Source: Roseobacter sp. GAI101 (lineage in GTDB: Bacteria > Pseudomonadota > Alphaproteobacteria > Rhodobacterales > Rhodobacteraceae). Taken from it: a DNA stretch of 64,000 bases. The position numbers were made by a program, and so were the translations under genes. The notes below the pieces were generated by a model. That model saw only the letters and a list, made by a program, of their open reading frames with translations. It was not told the origin of the DNA and did no database searches. Each line of letters opens with the position of its first letter. Position 1 is the stretch's first letter. The DNA is taken from contig NZ_DS999213.1 in NCBI RefSeq assembly GCF_000156335.1, positions 1,209,365 through 1,273,364 of the forward strand, written 5' to 3'. Shown piece after piece: positions 38,164-47,255 of the stretch.

Positions 38164-40392
38164 ATGCCCCATCCTTCCATCGCGCGCGACAGCGCAACTC
38201 CCGCCTTCACTCTCGACCTGATGCAGAATCTCCTCCGGCACGTCTATGTCGAGAACCACCGGCGGACCAATACCCCTGCCCGGTTCGCATCTTCAAAGCC
38301 CCCCTTCGATGATGACACTGACGACGACTTAATGGACTTTCCGGACACGCCCGAGGACGTCCCCACCCTGCCCTCGTACAAAACTACAGCCGCTGACAAT
38401 CTCGGATCTGAAGAAATTGCTGAGTTGCAGGCGCGCGGCATCGACCCCTATGCCACTGCAGCCGATGGCACCGCCTGCCTCCAGCAGGCAAAACTGCCGC
38501 TGGCCCGACTGATTTTTGCCGCACGCTTTGCGGCCATCTTCAAAACGCCGGACATGGCGCGGTCTCTTGTGTCACCGCAAGCTGTTACGCTGCTGTCGAT
38601 TCCCGACGATGAAGAGCGTCAAGTCTTCTTCGACATGTTCCCGGACATTCTGGAACAGACCGCAAAGGCACTTGATGACTTTGGCATCAACGTGCATGGG
38701 ATCGCTGTTGCGGAGCTTCCGAATGTTCAGGCCGCATCAAGCAATCGTGGCCGCAAAGACTTCAACGACAAGGTTGACCGGCTGATCGCCGAAGGCAACA
38801 ACGTGATCGTTTGCGCCAGAACCCGCGATGATCTGCCGCCCAGCGGAAAGCTGCTTTGGATGCGGACCGCTACATTGCCCCCAATGACGGGCGATATGGT
38901 CATCGAGATCTTACGGCAGACCCATTCCATCACGGGACAAGTCTCCGAGGCCGCCATCCGCGACCGCCTCCCCGATGACCTGGCTCTTCAAGCCCTGCAC
39001 ATGCCGCTGCTCAAAAGTGCGTTTACAGAGCAGACCACCCTTATGGTTGCAGCGCGCCTCTACGCTCTGACCCGCCGCCTTGACACAGGCAAAGTGGCGC
39101 GTGGCCCAACCCTTGATGCCATCTATCTCCCGCCCCAAGCGCAACAGGAAATGCAGCATCTCCTCGGCGACCTTGCACAGTGGCGGACCGGCCATCTGCC
39201 GTGGTCCGAAGTCACTTCATCAGTGCTTCTCTACGGACCTCCCGGAACAGGCAAAACGCTGCTCGCTCAAGCTCTTGCTGGCTCTGCGGGCATCCCGCTC
39301 ATCGCAACCAGCTACGGCATTTGTCAAAAAGCGGGCCATCAGGGTGATTTTCTCAGGACATTGTCCGAGAGCGTGGAAAAAACAATCGCTTCTGCCCCCT
39401 GCGTTTTCTTCGTTGATGAACTGGATAGTTTTTCCAAACGATCTGTCTCTCACCGCAACTCGGGCTATGTCGCCGCCATCGTCAACGCACTGCTCGAGCA
39501 CATCACAACGCTCAATAACACTGCGGGTGTCATCGTTCTGGGTGCAACAAATCTGCCAGAGAACGTGGATCCTGCAATTATTCGCCCCGGCCGTTTTGAT
39601 CGGCATACGGCGCTTGAGAACCCCGACCGCGCAGGGATCAAACGGATCTTCGAGATTGAGTTGGGCGCAAGCGCTCAGGATCTCGATCTTGCGCCTGCCG
39701 CCGACCGCCTGCTTGGTATGTCAGGCGCGCAAGTTGCAGCCGTCGTCCGCGACGCCCGCGGACAGGCGCGTCATAGCAACACGACGCTCGGCAACCATCA
39801 CCTCAAGGCAGCTGTCGACCATGTTGCCCCCGAAGGACGCCAGGAGGATCTGCACCGCATCGCCATCCACGAGGCAGGCCATGCCGTCGTCGCACATAGT
39901 CTTGACCTCCCCCTGCCCGACATGGTGCGCATCACGGCCCGCGGCGGGGCCTATCATGGAAAGATGCCCTTTGCCGCAACAAAGAAAACCGTCTGTGATC
40001 AGATCGCCGTTACCCTGGGGGGCCGTGCCGCAGAAGCGGTCCTTCTCGGATCAGTCTCAAACGGCGCAGAAGCCGATCTGGAACAGGCGACCGAGCTTGC
40101 TTTCAAAGCGAGATATTCATGGGGCCTCTATGCAAACAACCTGCTTTCCGTCGGTTCCGTGAAGTTGGCGCAGCTCGATCCCCTCGACCCCCTCGGATCA
40201 GTTGTGAACTCGGATATCAAAGGCCACTATCTGCGTGCGAAAGAGATCGTTGAGGGCAACGCAAAACTGGTGGAGCGGGTGGCAGAAGCCCTCTTGGAGC
40301 AGCGGGAGATCGACGGGGACGCGTTGGCCGAGGTACTGGCCGCGCACGACATCACGAACTCTGATCGACCAACGGAGGCGTTGGTTGGCTAA
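38164..40392 (+). CDS. Soluble FtsH-like AAA+ zinc metalloprotease
   Basis: 742 aa. The N-terminal third (1-340) is unlike FtsH, has no membrane segment and includes an acidic stretch (FDDDTDDDLMDFPDTPEDV). The AAA+ domain has Walker A GPPGTGKT (about residue 360), Walker B CVFFVDELDS and the arginine-finger block RPGRFDRH. The M41 peptidase domain carries HEAGH (about residue 570) and a distal ligand region EADLEQAT. The second Met (38164) is preferred: AGGAGG is 7 nt before it but only 1 nt before the first ATG. FtsH lacking its membrane anchor is unusual; targets unknown. Confidence 0.85.
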   Translation: MPHPSIARDSATPAFTLDLMQNLLRHVYVENHRRTNTPARFASSKPPFDDDTDDDLMDFPDTPEDVPTLPSYKTTAADNLGSEEIAELQARGIDPYATAADGTACLQQAKLPLARLIFAARFAAIFKTPDMARSLVSPQAVTLLSIPDDEERQVFFDMFPDILEQTAKALDDFGINVHGIAVAELPNVQAASSNRGRKDFNDKVDRLIAEGNNVIVCARTRDDLPPSGKLLWMRTATLPPMTGDMVIEILRQTHSITGQVSEAAIRDRLPDDLALQALHMPLLKSAFTEQTTLMVAARLYALTRRLDTGKVARGPTLDAIYLPPQAQQEMQHLLGDLAQWRTGHLPWSEVTSSVLLYGPPGTGKTLLAQALAGSAGIPLIATSYGICQKAGHQGDFLRTLSESVEKTIASAPCVFFVDELDSFSKRSVSHRNSGYVAAIVNALLEHITTLNNTAGVIVLGATNLPENVDPAIIRPGRFDRHTALENPDRAGIKRIFEIELGASAQDLDLAPAADRLLGMSGAQVAAVVRDARGQARHSNTTLGNHHLKAAVDHVAPEGRQEDLHRIAIHEAGHAVVAHSLDLPLPDMVRITARGGAYHGKMPFAATKKTVCDQIAVTLGGRAAEAVLLGSVSNGAEADLEQATELAFKARYSWGLYANNLLSVGSVKLAQLDPLDPLGSVVNSDIKGHYLRAKEIVEGNAKLVERVAEALLEQREIDGDALAEVLAAHDITNSDRPTEALVG

Positions 40393-40500
40393 CCTTCAGG
40401 GCCGTCTTTACCAGTGCGGCGAGCAAACACGGACAAGGACCTTGTCGGCCACCACCATGGTGATGAAACAGATGGCCGATATCGTGATCCAACACCGCTT

Positions 40501-40545
40501 GAATTGCTTCAGGAGGTCGTTGAAGCAATTCGTGTAGTTTTTTGA
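40501..40545. terminator. Bidirectional intrinsic terminator
   Basis: Perfect 11-bp inverted repeat GAATTGCTTCA / TGAAGCAATTC with a 9-nt loop, followed by a T-run (GTGTAGTTTTTTG). It lies between the convergent ends of the FtsH-like gene and the relaxase gene. Confidence 0.75.
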
Positions 40546-40567
40546 AGGTTCTCAGGGATAGAACCGC

Positions 40568-41941
40568 TTAGAATGGATCGAAGGTAGGTCCTTCGTCCCT
40601 CATACTCCGTAATGGCACTTGCCAGTCAAAAAGCGTCTGAAAGCGGCCTGCTAGGGCATACCAACGCTCATCCCATTCCTGCCCGCCAGGCTCAATAGCA
40701 AGCTGAACGAGGTCAAAACAGCCCTGTCGACCTGTGTCATCCTTTAACAGGATAGAGGAATAGTCCGGACTGAATTTCTGTGTGGCTTTCAGCCCCGCAT
40801 CCTTGGCCAACCGTTTCAATCGGAAAAACCAGATTCCTCGTCCTGCGTCGCCACGTCTGTAAGAATTTTCAGGTAGGCCATCATCTCGGTCAGCTGCCTG
40901 TTGAGCTGTGCCAGCAGACGTTCCTGCCGGTCGCCCTTCTCGATGAGGCTCTGGAGGAGATTGAACAGGCGGTCCGCGAAATCGAGGTCCTTCTCCTGTT
41001 CCTCTGTGTCGAGGAGCGTCAGGATTGGCATCAATTTCCGAATGTCTTCCCGTGTCAAATCCAGTTTCTCGTGAGTGATCTTGTGGTTCGGGTTGAGATC
41101 GGTCATCGTTATATCCTTCAATAGATGAAATTTCTGGGAGCGCTTTGTTCCCAATGTGCTGTCTTATGCGTCGTAGAAAGAGGGCTGTTCTTGCGAGGCG
41201 GAGCCGAGTTGCGAACGCCAGTCTGCGCAGGATGTTCTTTGAGGAGAACGCGGAGCCCGCGTCCCTTGGGTTGATCCGGCGTCCGGTCTCTGCATGCTCG
41301 GGGATCAGATAGCCGGCATTTTGCGCGCAGATATCAATCTGCCATGGCGACTTAATCCGGCGCAGTCCCCGGTTCAGCATATCGAGAGTTTCTGGCCGGA
41401 ACCGGCCCATCACCGCATTCACGTCTGTGGCGAACTGGAAAGCAGCGGCGTTTTTGCGCTGCCTTCGCTTTGGTATCGGCATCACCAGGCACATTTCCGG
41501 ATCAGGCATCCAGTCTGGTTCAGGTAGGCTAAGCCGATGACACAGGTCACGCGCCAGCTTTTGTGTGAAGGCGACGGATGTAGCAACCTCAAGAGAGCGG
41601 CCCGTAAAGGTCTGCCGTGCCGCAATGATGTGTACATGGTCGCAGTTTGTCTGCTCGCCGCCCCAAACGACCCATGGCACAATGTCTGGCGGTAGGCCAC
41701 TTTCTCTCAAGACATGCCGCGCGACCTCGTGCCACTGCTCCTCATTCAGCTGAATTCCAGCCGGCAGCGACAGCGTAAAATGGACAAGGCCATCCCCTTT
41801 TGGTTCTTCGAAACGAGCGAAAAACTTGATCAAGGCTTTCGTATTCTTTTCTGGAACACTGCCGCTGAGCACATGACCGTCCTTGGATGGATAGTACATC
41901 AGAGGATCGGCCTTTGAGGGAAATGTTGCGTGCCTCCACAT
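40568..41941 (-). CDS. Relaxase / mobilisation nuclease (MobA-like)
   Basis: 457 aa. The N-terminal 190 residues look like a mobilisation relaxase: an early MYYPSKDG with candidate catalytic tyrosines, HFTLSLP, and the metal motif DHVHIIAARQTFTG. The middle (about 265-375) is Pro/Arg/Gly-rich, low-complexity sequence, because another gene is read there in a different frame. The C-terminus (IWFFRLKRLAKDAGLKATQK...) again looks like a real folded domain. The ATG at 41941 shares a base with the mobC stop (TGATG). It would nick at an oriT to start transfer of the island. Confidence 0.8.
   Translation of the reverse strand: MWRHATFPSKADPLMYYPSKDGHVLSGSVPEKNTKALIKFFARFEEPKGDGLVHFTLSLPAGIQLNEEQWHEVARHVLRESGLPPDIVPWVVWGGEQTNCDHVHIIAARQTFTGRSLEVATSVAFTQKLARDLCHRLSLPEPDWMPDPEMCLVMPIPKRRQRKNAAAFQFATDVNAVMGRFRPETLDMLNRGLRRIKSPWQIDICAQNAGYLIPEHAETGRRINPRDAGSAFSSKNILRRLAFATRLRLARTALFLRRIRQHIGNKALPEISSIEGYNDDRSQPEPQDHSRETGFDTGRHSEIDANPDAPRHRGTGEGPRFRGPPVQSPPEPHREGRPAGTSAGTAQQAADRDDGLPENSYRRGDAGRGIWFFRLKRLAKDAGLKATQKFSPDYSSILLKDDTGRQGCFDLVQLAIEPGGQEWDERWYALAGRFQTLFDWQVPLRSMRDEGPTFDPF
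40816..41106 (-). CDS. Small gene nested inside the relaxase gene in another frame (MobB-like)
   Basis: 96 aa starting MTDLNPNHKITHEK, wholly inside the relaxase gene on the same strand but in another frame. AAGGA lies 7 nt before its ATG. The product has natural protein composition with amphipathic helices (LTREDIRKLMPILTLLDTEE, LFNLLQSLIEKGDRQERLLA), while the relaxase frame over the same bases is low complexity, so this frame appears to be under selection. RSF1010 mobA likewise contains mobB, which aids relaxosome function. Sequence homology to MobB was not seen. Confidence 0.7.
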   Translation of the reverse strand: MTDLNPNHKITHEKLDLTREDIRKLMPILTLLDTEEQEKDLDFADRLFNLLQSLIEKGDRQERLLAQLNRQLTEMMAYLKILTDVATQDEESGFSD

Positions 41942-42243
41942 CAATCAGACCCTTGGATCAGGGCAGTCATCGCTTCCCGGACATGGCGAGAAATCGTCTT
42001 AATCTGACGTGGTTTCAACAGGTGGAGGCGCCCACTGTCCGCCCGTACCAACTGATGGAGCGAATAGGAAATATGTGACAACTGCATGAAGACATCATCG
42101 GGTGTGTGCTGTCCGTATTCCGCGGCAGCATGACTGAGGAATTTTGCCCGCGTCGCAAAGCCATAACGTTTCGCTTTGGCATCGATCGATGCGAACTCTT
42201 CGGGGCTAGCGCGGTATGTGTAGTTTGTCTTGTTATTGCTCAT
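41941..42243 (-). CDS. MobC-like relaxosome accessory protein
   Basis: 100 aa. An N-terminal strand plus helix pair (YTYRASPEEFASIDAKAKRYGFATRAKFLSHA) fits an RHH DNA-binding fold, and the C-terminal half is the helical MobC-like part (MQLSHISYSLHQLVR... VREAMTALIQ). It is coupled to the relaxase gene by TGATG. It would bind oriT and help the relaxase melt the nick site. Confidence 0.75.
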   Translation of the reverse strand: MSNNKTNYTYRASPEEFASIDAKAKRYGFATRAKFLSHAAAEYGQHTPDDVFMQLSHISYSLHQLVRADSGRLHLLKPRQIKTISRHVREAMTALIQGSD

Positions 42244-42703
42244 GATCTCACCTGAATTTGTGAAATCAGAATACAGGGCATGAACCTGAAAAGCTGCTTT
42301 TCTCCTTTATTGCGAAGGCGGAGATACCTCTGAAAACCCCAATAATCGTATGAAATAAAGGGGATTCAATCCGTAGATGAGGAATAAATAAAAATGACGC
42401 CAGCAAGAGGTTTTCGCCTGCGACCGATCCATCCCATAATTTATTTGGCGGATACAAAATGACGTCACACTTTAGGTTCCCAAGATCAGGAAAACCCAAA
42501 ATGACCCGAATTACACACCTTTGACGGGCTGAACTTGCTCAAACATGACTCAGAAAATTGATCGGTTAATAATCAACTTCAAGCGGGCTATGATGAACCT
42601 GCACTGTCTTGAGCAATCCGAGAACCCCCTCTAAGGTTGTACGAAACAAAATATAGCTTTCATAATAAGCGCATAGCCCTGAGGAATATCCGAGCCGTAA
42701 ACC
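42244..42703. other. Gene-free stretch upstream of mobC, candidate oriT region
   Basis: 460 bp, A+T richer than its surroundings, between mobC and the IS21-like element. oriT normally lies here relative to mobCA. Three direct copies of AAAATGAC occur at 42391, 42456 and 42498. No clear inverted repeat next to a nick-like site was recognised, so the oriT call is positional only. Confidence 0.4.
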
Positions 42704-42840
42704 TGTCAACGGCGGCGTAACAACCTGCCATTGGGGCGGAGCAAAAGTCGGCCACTTGGTTACGCGCCTTGGGGCGTGATGCCATTAAGTAGCAAGCACG
42801 TTCCATGGCGCGTTGGCCGTCAGGCCAACCTGATGATGTG

Positions 42841-43599
42841 TTAAGTTTTGGTACGCTTTGATTTGCTCTGATTGAGCCTGTAGCTTTCACCATTCATTTC
42901 CAGAATGTTCACGTGGTGTGTCAGCCGATCCAGTAATGCGCCGGTCAGTCGTTCTGTGCCGAAGGTTTCTGTCCACTCTTCGAACGGCAGGTTGCTGGTG
43001 ATGAGTGTTGATCCACGCTCGTAGCGTTGCGAGATCAGTTCGAACAGCAGTTCAGCGCCTGTTTTACTGAGCGGCACAAAACCCAGTTCATCGATGATCA
43101 ACAGGCTGACCTTAGCGAGCTGGCGTTGCAATCGCAGCAGCCGTTTCTCGTCTCGCGCTTCCATCAACTCGTTCACCAGTGAGGCCGCCGTGACAAAAGC
43201 GACAGGCATGCCCTTTTGGCAGGCGGCCAGGCCCAACCCGAGGGCGATGTGGGTCTTTCCAGTGCCAGATGGGCCAAGTGCGATGACATTCTCCCGCCGT
43301 TCGACCCAATCACACCGCGCCAGATCCAAGACCATCATCTTGTTCAACGACGGGATTGCCTTGAAGTCGAAACTGTCCAGGCTTTTGACGGCTGGGAACT
43401 TGGCCGATTTGATCCTGCGCTCGACCATGCGGCGTTCGCGGTCGATCAGTTCAAGCTCGGTCAGCCGGGCCAAATAACGGACATGATCCACGCCCTGCGC
43501 GGCACAGATGCGCGCGAGCTTGTCGTGTTCACGCTGGAAGGTCGGTAAGCGCAGGGTTTTGAGATGGTTGGCCAAGAGCAGTTCTGGTGCATCGGTCAT
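42841..43599 (-). CDS. istB: IS21 helper ATPase IstB
   Basis: 252-aa DnaC-like AAA+ ATPase, full length for the family: Walker A GPSGTGKTH, Walker B LLIIDELGF and the C-terminal LLDRLTHHVNILEMNGESYR block typical of IstB. It assists the IstA transposase with target DNA. It slightly overlaps the istA 3' end (coupled). The gene itself is intact although istA is broken. Confidence 0.93.
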   Translation of the reverse strand: MTDAPELLLANHLKTLRLPTFQREHDKLARICAAQGVDHVRYLARLTELELIDRERRMVERRIKSAKFPAVKSLDSFDFKAIPSLNKMMVLDLARCDWVERRENVIALGPSGTGKTHIALGLGLAACQKGMPVAFVTAASLVNELMEARDEKRLLRLQRQLAKVSLLIIDELGFVPLSKTGAELLFELISQRYERGSTLITSNLPFEEWTETFGTERLTGALLDRLTHHVNILEMNGESYRLNQSKSKRTKT

Positions 43600-43906
43600 G
43601 CGCCACCTCCATCCAGCAGGCTCATGTAGGATGCGGCTGATGTCGTCGCGACATGCGTTCTGGGCAGAAACGGATAGAGATCCAAATCCAACCGAGGCTG
43701 CCTGCGTTCAACGCGGCATAGCACAAGGTGTTTGATGGCATCAAAGCTGATGGCTCCCATTTGAAGCGCATCTTTGACTGCATTGTGCAGCACCTCCATC
43801 TCAAAGCGTTCCAGCAGACGGAGGACCTGCACGTACTCGCGCTTCCCAGCCTTGCCCTGCCGCGCTTTGAACCGCGCCGGGTTTGCCGGAGGCTAATTTG
43901 TCTTAG

Positions 43907-44809
43907 TTACGCGGCCATGTCTGATCTTTCCATAGCGGCATAGAAGTTTGCCTCTGCTTCGGCTGGCGGGATGTTCCCGATTGGCTCCAGCAGGCGGCGA
44001 TTGTTGAACCAGTCGACCCATTCGAGGGTGGCATATTCGACGGCTTCAAAGCTGCGCCATGGCCCGCGTCTGTGAATGACTTCTGCTTTGAACAGGCCGT
44101 TGATCGTCTCGGCCAAGGCATTGTCATACGAGTCGCCGACGCTGCCGACCGATGGGGCAATTTTGGCTTCAGCCAGCCGTTCGGTGTACTTGATTGATAG
44201 GTATTGGGAACCGCGATCCGAGTGATGCACCAGTTGATCTTGTGCTGGCCTGCGTTGATGAATGGCCTGTTCAAGTGCGTCGAGAACAAAGCCAGCGTTT
44301 GCTGTACGGCTGGCACGCCAACCGACGATGCGCCGCGCAAAGACATCGATGACGAAGGCCACATATACGAACCCTTGCCAGGTTGCGACGTAGGTGAAGT
44401 CACTCACCCAGAGTCCGTTTGGCGCAGGCGCATAGAACTGGCGGTTCACCCGATCTAATGGGCACGGCAGCGCCTTGTCAGGCATGGTTGTTCGTGGCTT
44501 CTTGCCACGAATGACGCCTTCGATGCCAATGTCCTTCATCAGTCTGGCAACAGTGCAGCGTGCAATGTCAAAGCCTTCCCTGCGCATCTGGTGCCAAATT
44601 TTACGAACGCCATAGACCTTCAGATTCTCCTCAAAGACACGTTCGATCTCAGGCGTCAGTTCTTCGTCACGTTTGGCGCGATCCGACAGACGCGAAGGAT
44701 CAGCCTGCTTGGCCAAATGATCATAGAAAGTGGCTGGGGCAATCGGCAGAACCCTGCAAATCGGCTCGACCCCATGATCTGCGCGGTGATCGTTGATGAA
44801 GCGGATCAT
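43907..44809 (-). CDS. IS3-family transposase OrfB (DDE integrase)
   Basis: 300 aa. An N-terminal HTH_21-like region ([20 protein letters not shown]) precedes the integrase core with the DDE triad: [17 protein letters not shown], and the Glu in [17 protein letters not shown]. Its ATG overlaps the orfA stop in AAATGATC. The family normally makes an OrfAB fusion by -1 frameshifting near this overlap. Confidence 0.93.
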   Translation of the reverse strand: MIRFINDHRADHGVEPICRVLPIAPATFYDHLAKQADPSRLSDRAKRDEELTPEIERVFEENLKVYGVRKIWHQMRREGFDIARCTVARLMKDIGIEGVIRGKKPRTTMPDKALPCPLDRVNRQFYAPAPNGLWVSDFTYVATWQGFVYVAFVIDVFARRIVGWRASRTANAGFVLDALEQAIHQRRPAQDQLVHHSDRGSQYLSIKYTERLAEAKIAPSVGSVGDSYDNALAETINGLFKAEVIHRRGPWRSFEAVEYATLEWVDWFNNRRLLEPIGNIPPAEAEANFYAAMERSDMAA

Positions 44810-45132
44810 TTCTTGAACGGGCGGTCGAGCTCCGCCTGTGCAAAATACGCAGAGGCCTTGCGAAGGATCTCGTTGGCTTGCTTCAACTCGCGGTTCTCAC
44901 GTTCAAGCGCCTTCATCTTCTCGACCATCTCGGTCGTCACGCCACCACGCTGACCGGTGTCGACCTCGACCTTCTTCACCCATTCGTTCAGCGTTTGCGG
45001 CGCACAGCCGATCTTCGCAGAAATTGACAGGATCGCAGACCAGCGGCTGTCATGCTGCCCTTGATTGTCCAAAACCATCCGTACGGCACGTTCGCGCACT
45101 TCTGGAGTATATTTGTTCGTTGTTTTGTTCAT
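44806..45132 (-). CDS. IS3-family OrfA (helix-turn-helix protein)
   Basis: 108 aa: an HTH_Tnp_1 domain ([18 protein letters not shown]...) and then a leucine-zipper-like C-terminus ([22 protein letters not shown]) typical of IS3 OrfA. It recognises the terminal repeats and is the first part of the OrfAB transposase. Confidence 0.92.
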   Translation of the reverse strand: MNKTTNKYTPEVRERAVRMVLDNQGQHDSRWSAILSISAKIGCAPQTLNEWVKKVEVDTGQRGGVTTEMVEKMKALERENRELKQANEILRKASAYFAQAELDRPFKK

Positions 45133-46524
45133 GATGCTCCATCCTACTCATGAGTTGGAGCCTCCGGCAAACCCGGCGCGGTTCACTTCCAACAACCGTT
45201 GCAACGTTGAAAATGCATCAGGTAGGTTCCAGTTTTGCAACGGAGCTGCCTGATCAAAGGCCATGATCTTACGCTCAATCAGTCGTAGATAATGCACAGG
45301 GTCAAAGGTGATATCGTCTTTGTCGTATGACCTGACATGCTGCGCAATCACCTCAGCAGCGCAGCCAATAACGACCCGATCCACAAATCCCTTTATCCAG
45401 ACCTCACGGTGACCAAAGGCCACCGGCACTGAGTAATCATTGCCGCGATAGCGCACCACGGATGTCGATGTGACCTGGCCACTGCGCAGGTCGCAAGCTT
45501 CAAACGGCGCATCTGGCAAGCCCTGCATCGCAGCCAGATCAGCCTGCAATCGTTCACCGATGCTGATCTTATAGCCGCGCAAGATGTCTGCTTGCCGTTT
45601 GCAGCACTGTTCTTCGAGGTAATCGTTGAACGCTGCCCAACTCGCAAAGCGGGGCATTGGTACCATGAAGTTACGACGAGAATAGCCGACGAGACCTTCG
45701 ACTTTACCTTTATCGTTCCCCTTTCCGGGGCGACCGTATCGGTCTCGGACCACGTAATGCGACAGCATCGCGCTGAACCGCTGTGTTCTCTGACGTTCGC
45801 CATTCGGCATGATCTTTGCAACCAAGCAACGGTCATTGTCGTAGAGCACCGACTGTGGCACCGCTCCAAAGAACGCAAACGCGTGAACATGCCCATCCAA
45901 CCAAGCCTCGGTGTTCGCGGCAGGATAGGCACGGACATAACAGGCATCACTATGCGGCAGATCCAGCGCGAAGAAATAGGCTTTCTGCTCAATGCCACCA
46001 ATCACAACCAACGCTTCGCCAAAGTCGGCCTGCGCATGTCCGGGCGGATGGCTCAACGGCACGAACATCTCACGCGAACCGCGCTTCTTGTTGCGCACAT
46101 AATCTTTGACGATGGTGTACCCGCCGTTGAAGCCGCATTCATCACGGAGCCGTTCAAAAATGCGCTTGGATGTGTGTCGCTGCTTACGAGGGCGCATCTT
46201 GTCTTCCGCCAACCACCGATCAATCTGATCGATATATGCATCCAACTTCGGGCGTTTAATCGCCGCCGTCCGCCGGTATCCAGGGGGCTCAGAATGCGCC
46301 AACATCTTCCCAACACTGTCCCGGCTGATCCCAAAATCCCGAGCTATCTGCCGCCCGCTCAACCCATCCTGAAAATGGGCGCGACGCACCTTCAAATATA
46401 ATTCCACAGTGAATATCCCCAAACCCTCCCATCAAATGAAAGGGCCAAAGTGGCCGACTTTTAAGCCGCCCGCGACCGCACTACGCCGCCGCTACCGTGG
46501 TCGAGTATTGCTCCGCCGATCACA

Positions 46525-47255
46525 CACTTTGGGCTTAAGAATTATTAGCTTCAGCGTTTTTTTCAGGGCAGGGCCAAAAAAATGTCAGGCCATTTGAAAG
46601 GGTAACGATGCGGACGCTACGTCGACATTCGCTTCATCGTAGCGAAGGTCCGCTTTGTCCCGCTTCTACGACATTCGGCGGTAGAGAATGCTGCACGACC
46701 GACCAAGGTCTGCTTTGGGGAAGCTGCAGCGCAGCGCCCATCATCTGCGCCAATGTCTGCTCCGGGCCGTTCGCTCGACTTTGCAAAGTACACTATCTGC
46801 GCATTGCTGCCTTTGGTGGAGTGTGCAGCACGATTGATCGGGGGGTTCGATCTTTGAATGGCGGCTTTCGCGTCACCAAGGCATGGACCGAGCACTTGCA
46901 GCGAGTGCACACTTTCCGCCCCTTGGTGCCGATCGACATGAACGGCCCAAAGCCGACCTTGGTGCATCACGAAGCGGACTGCAGCAAAGAGCTCAAAATG
47001 ACTGATGCTGCAAATCTTAAGCCTGCGCTGAGGGCGGGACGGCCTCGCTCTTGGCTTTGTTAGAGCAACCTTTACAACTGTCGCCTCAACATTTCAGAGT
47101 TGCAGAGAAAATCTGAAATACGGCATCAGCGCAAAGCGGATAACCTTATGGCTCGTTTTGAAACAGAGAGAGGGAGATGTGTCAGGCTTAGTCATCTCCA
47201 AACGCTGGAAATCTTCCCTGCCCGCCTTAAGCCGATTTACTCTGAAAAGATCGCC
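46525..47255. other. Intergenic stretch built from degenerate repeats
   Basis: 731 bp without a credible gene. It contains members of the short intergenic repeat family (gcgaaggtccgctttgtcc near 46637; gaacggcccaaagccgacct near 46940). An open plus-strand frame at 46608-47063 is made of these repeats and is not considered a gene. Confidence 0.5.

Larger units (their letters stand above)
43868..45185 (-). mobile_element. Complete IS3-family insertion sequence (1318 bp)
   Basis: Bounded by exact 27-bp inverted repeats (43868-43894 beginning TGAACCGCGCCGGG, and 45159-45185 ending CCCGGCGCGGTTCA) and flanked by a 3-bp target duplication CTT on each side. It holds orfA and orfB with intact DDE residues, so it may be active. 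It inserted into istA of the IS21-family element. Confidence 0.95.
43596..46422 (-). pseudogene. istA: IS21 transposase istA, interrupted by an IS3-family element
   Basis: The 5' part (46422 down to 45186) encodes the helix-turn-helix (GLSGRQIARDFGISRDSVGKML) and the DDE integrase core (HAQADFGEALVVIGG...). It reads LLE at the IS3 boundary. The 3' part (43867 to 43596) continues as ARQGKAGKREYVQVLRLLERFE. Removing the IS3 element and one copy of the 3-bp duplication restores the frame exactly (...LLEARQGK...), so the gene was intact until this insertion. Confidence 0.9.
42704..46524 (-). mobile_element. IS21-family element, split by an IS3-family insertion
   Basis: Carries istA (interrupted) and istB. 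Ends are proposed from related terminal sequences starting TGTCAACGGCGG at 42704 and, on the other strand, TGTGATCGGCGG ending at 46524 (23 of 36 positions match). Internal copies of AAAAGTCGGCCACTT also lie near both ends, as is usual for IS21 multiple-repeat termini. No target duplication was found, so the ends are approximate. Confidence 0.7.

Noticed and set aside
46608..47063. 151-codon plus-strand open frame
   Set aside because: Composed of the degenerate intergenic repeats, with no ribosome site and no conserved domain.
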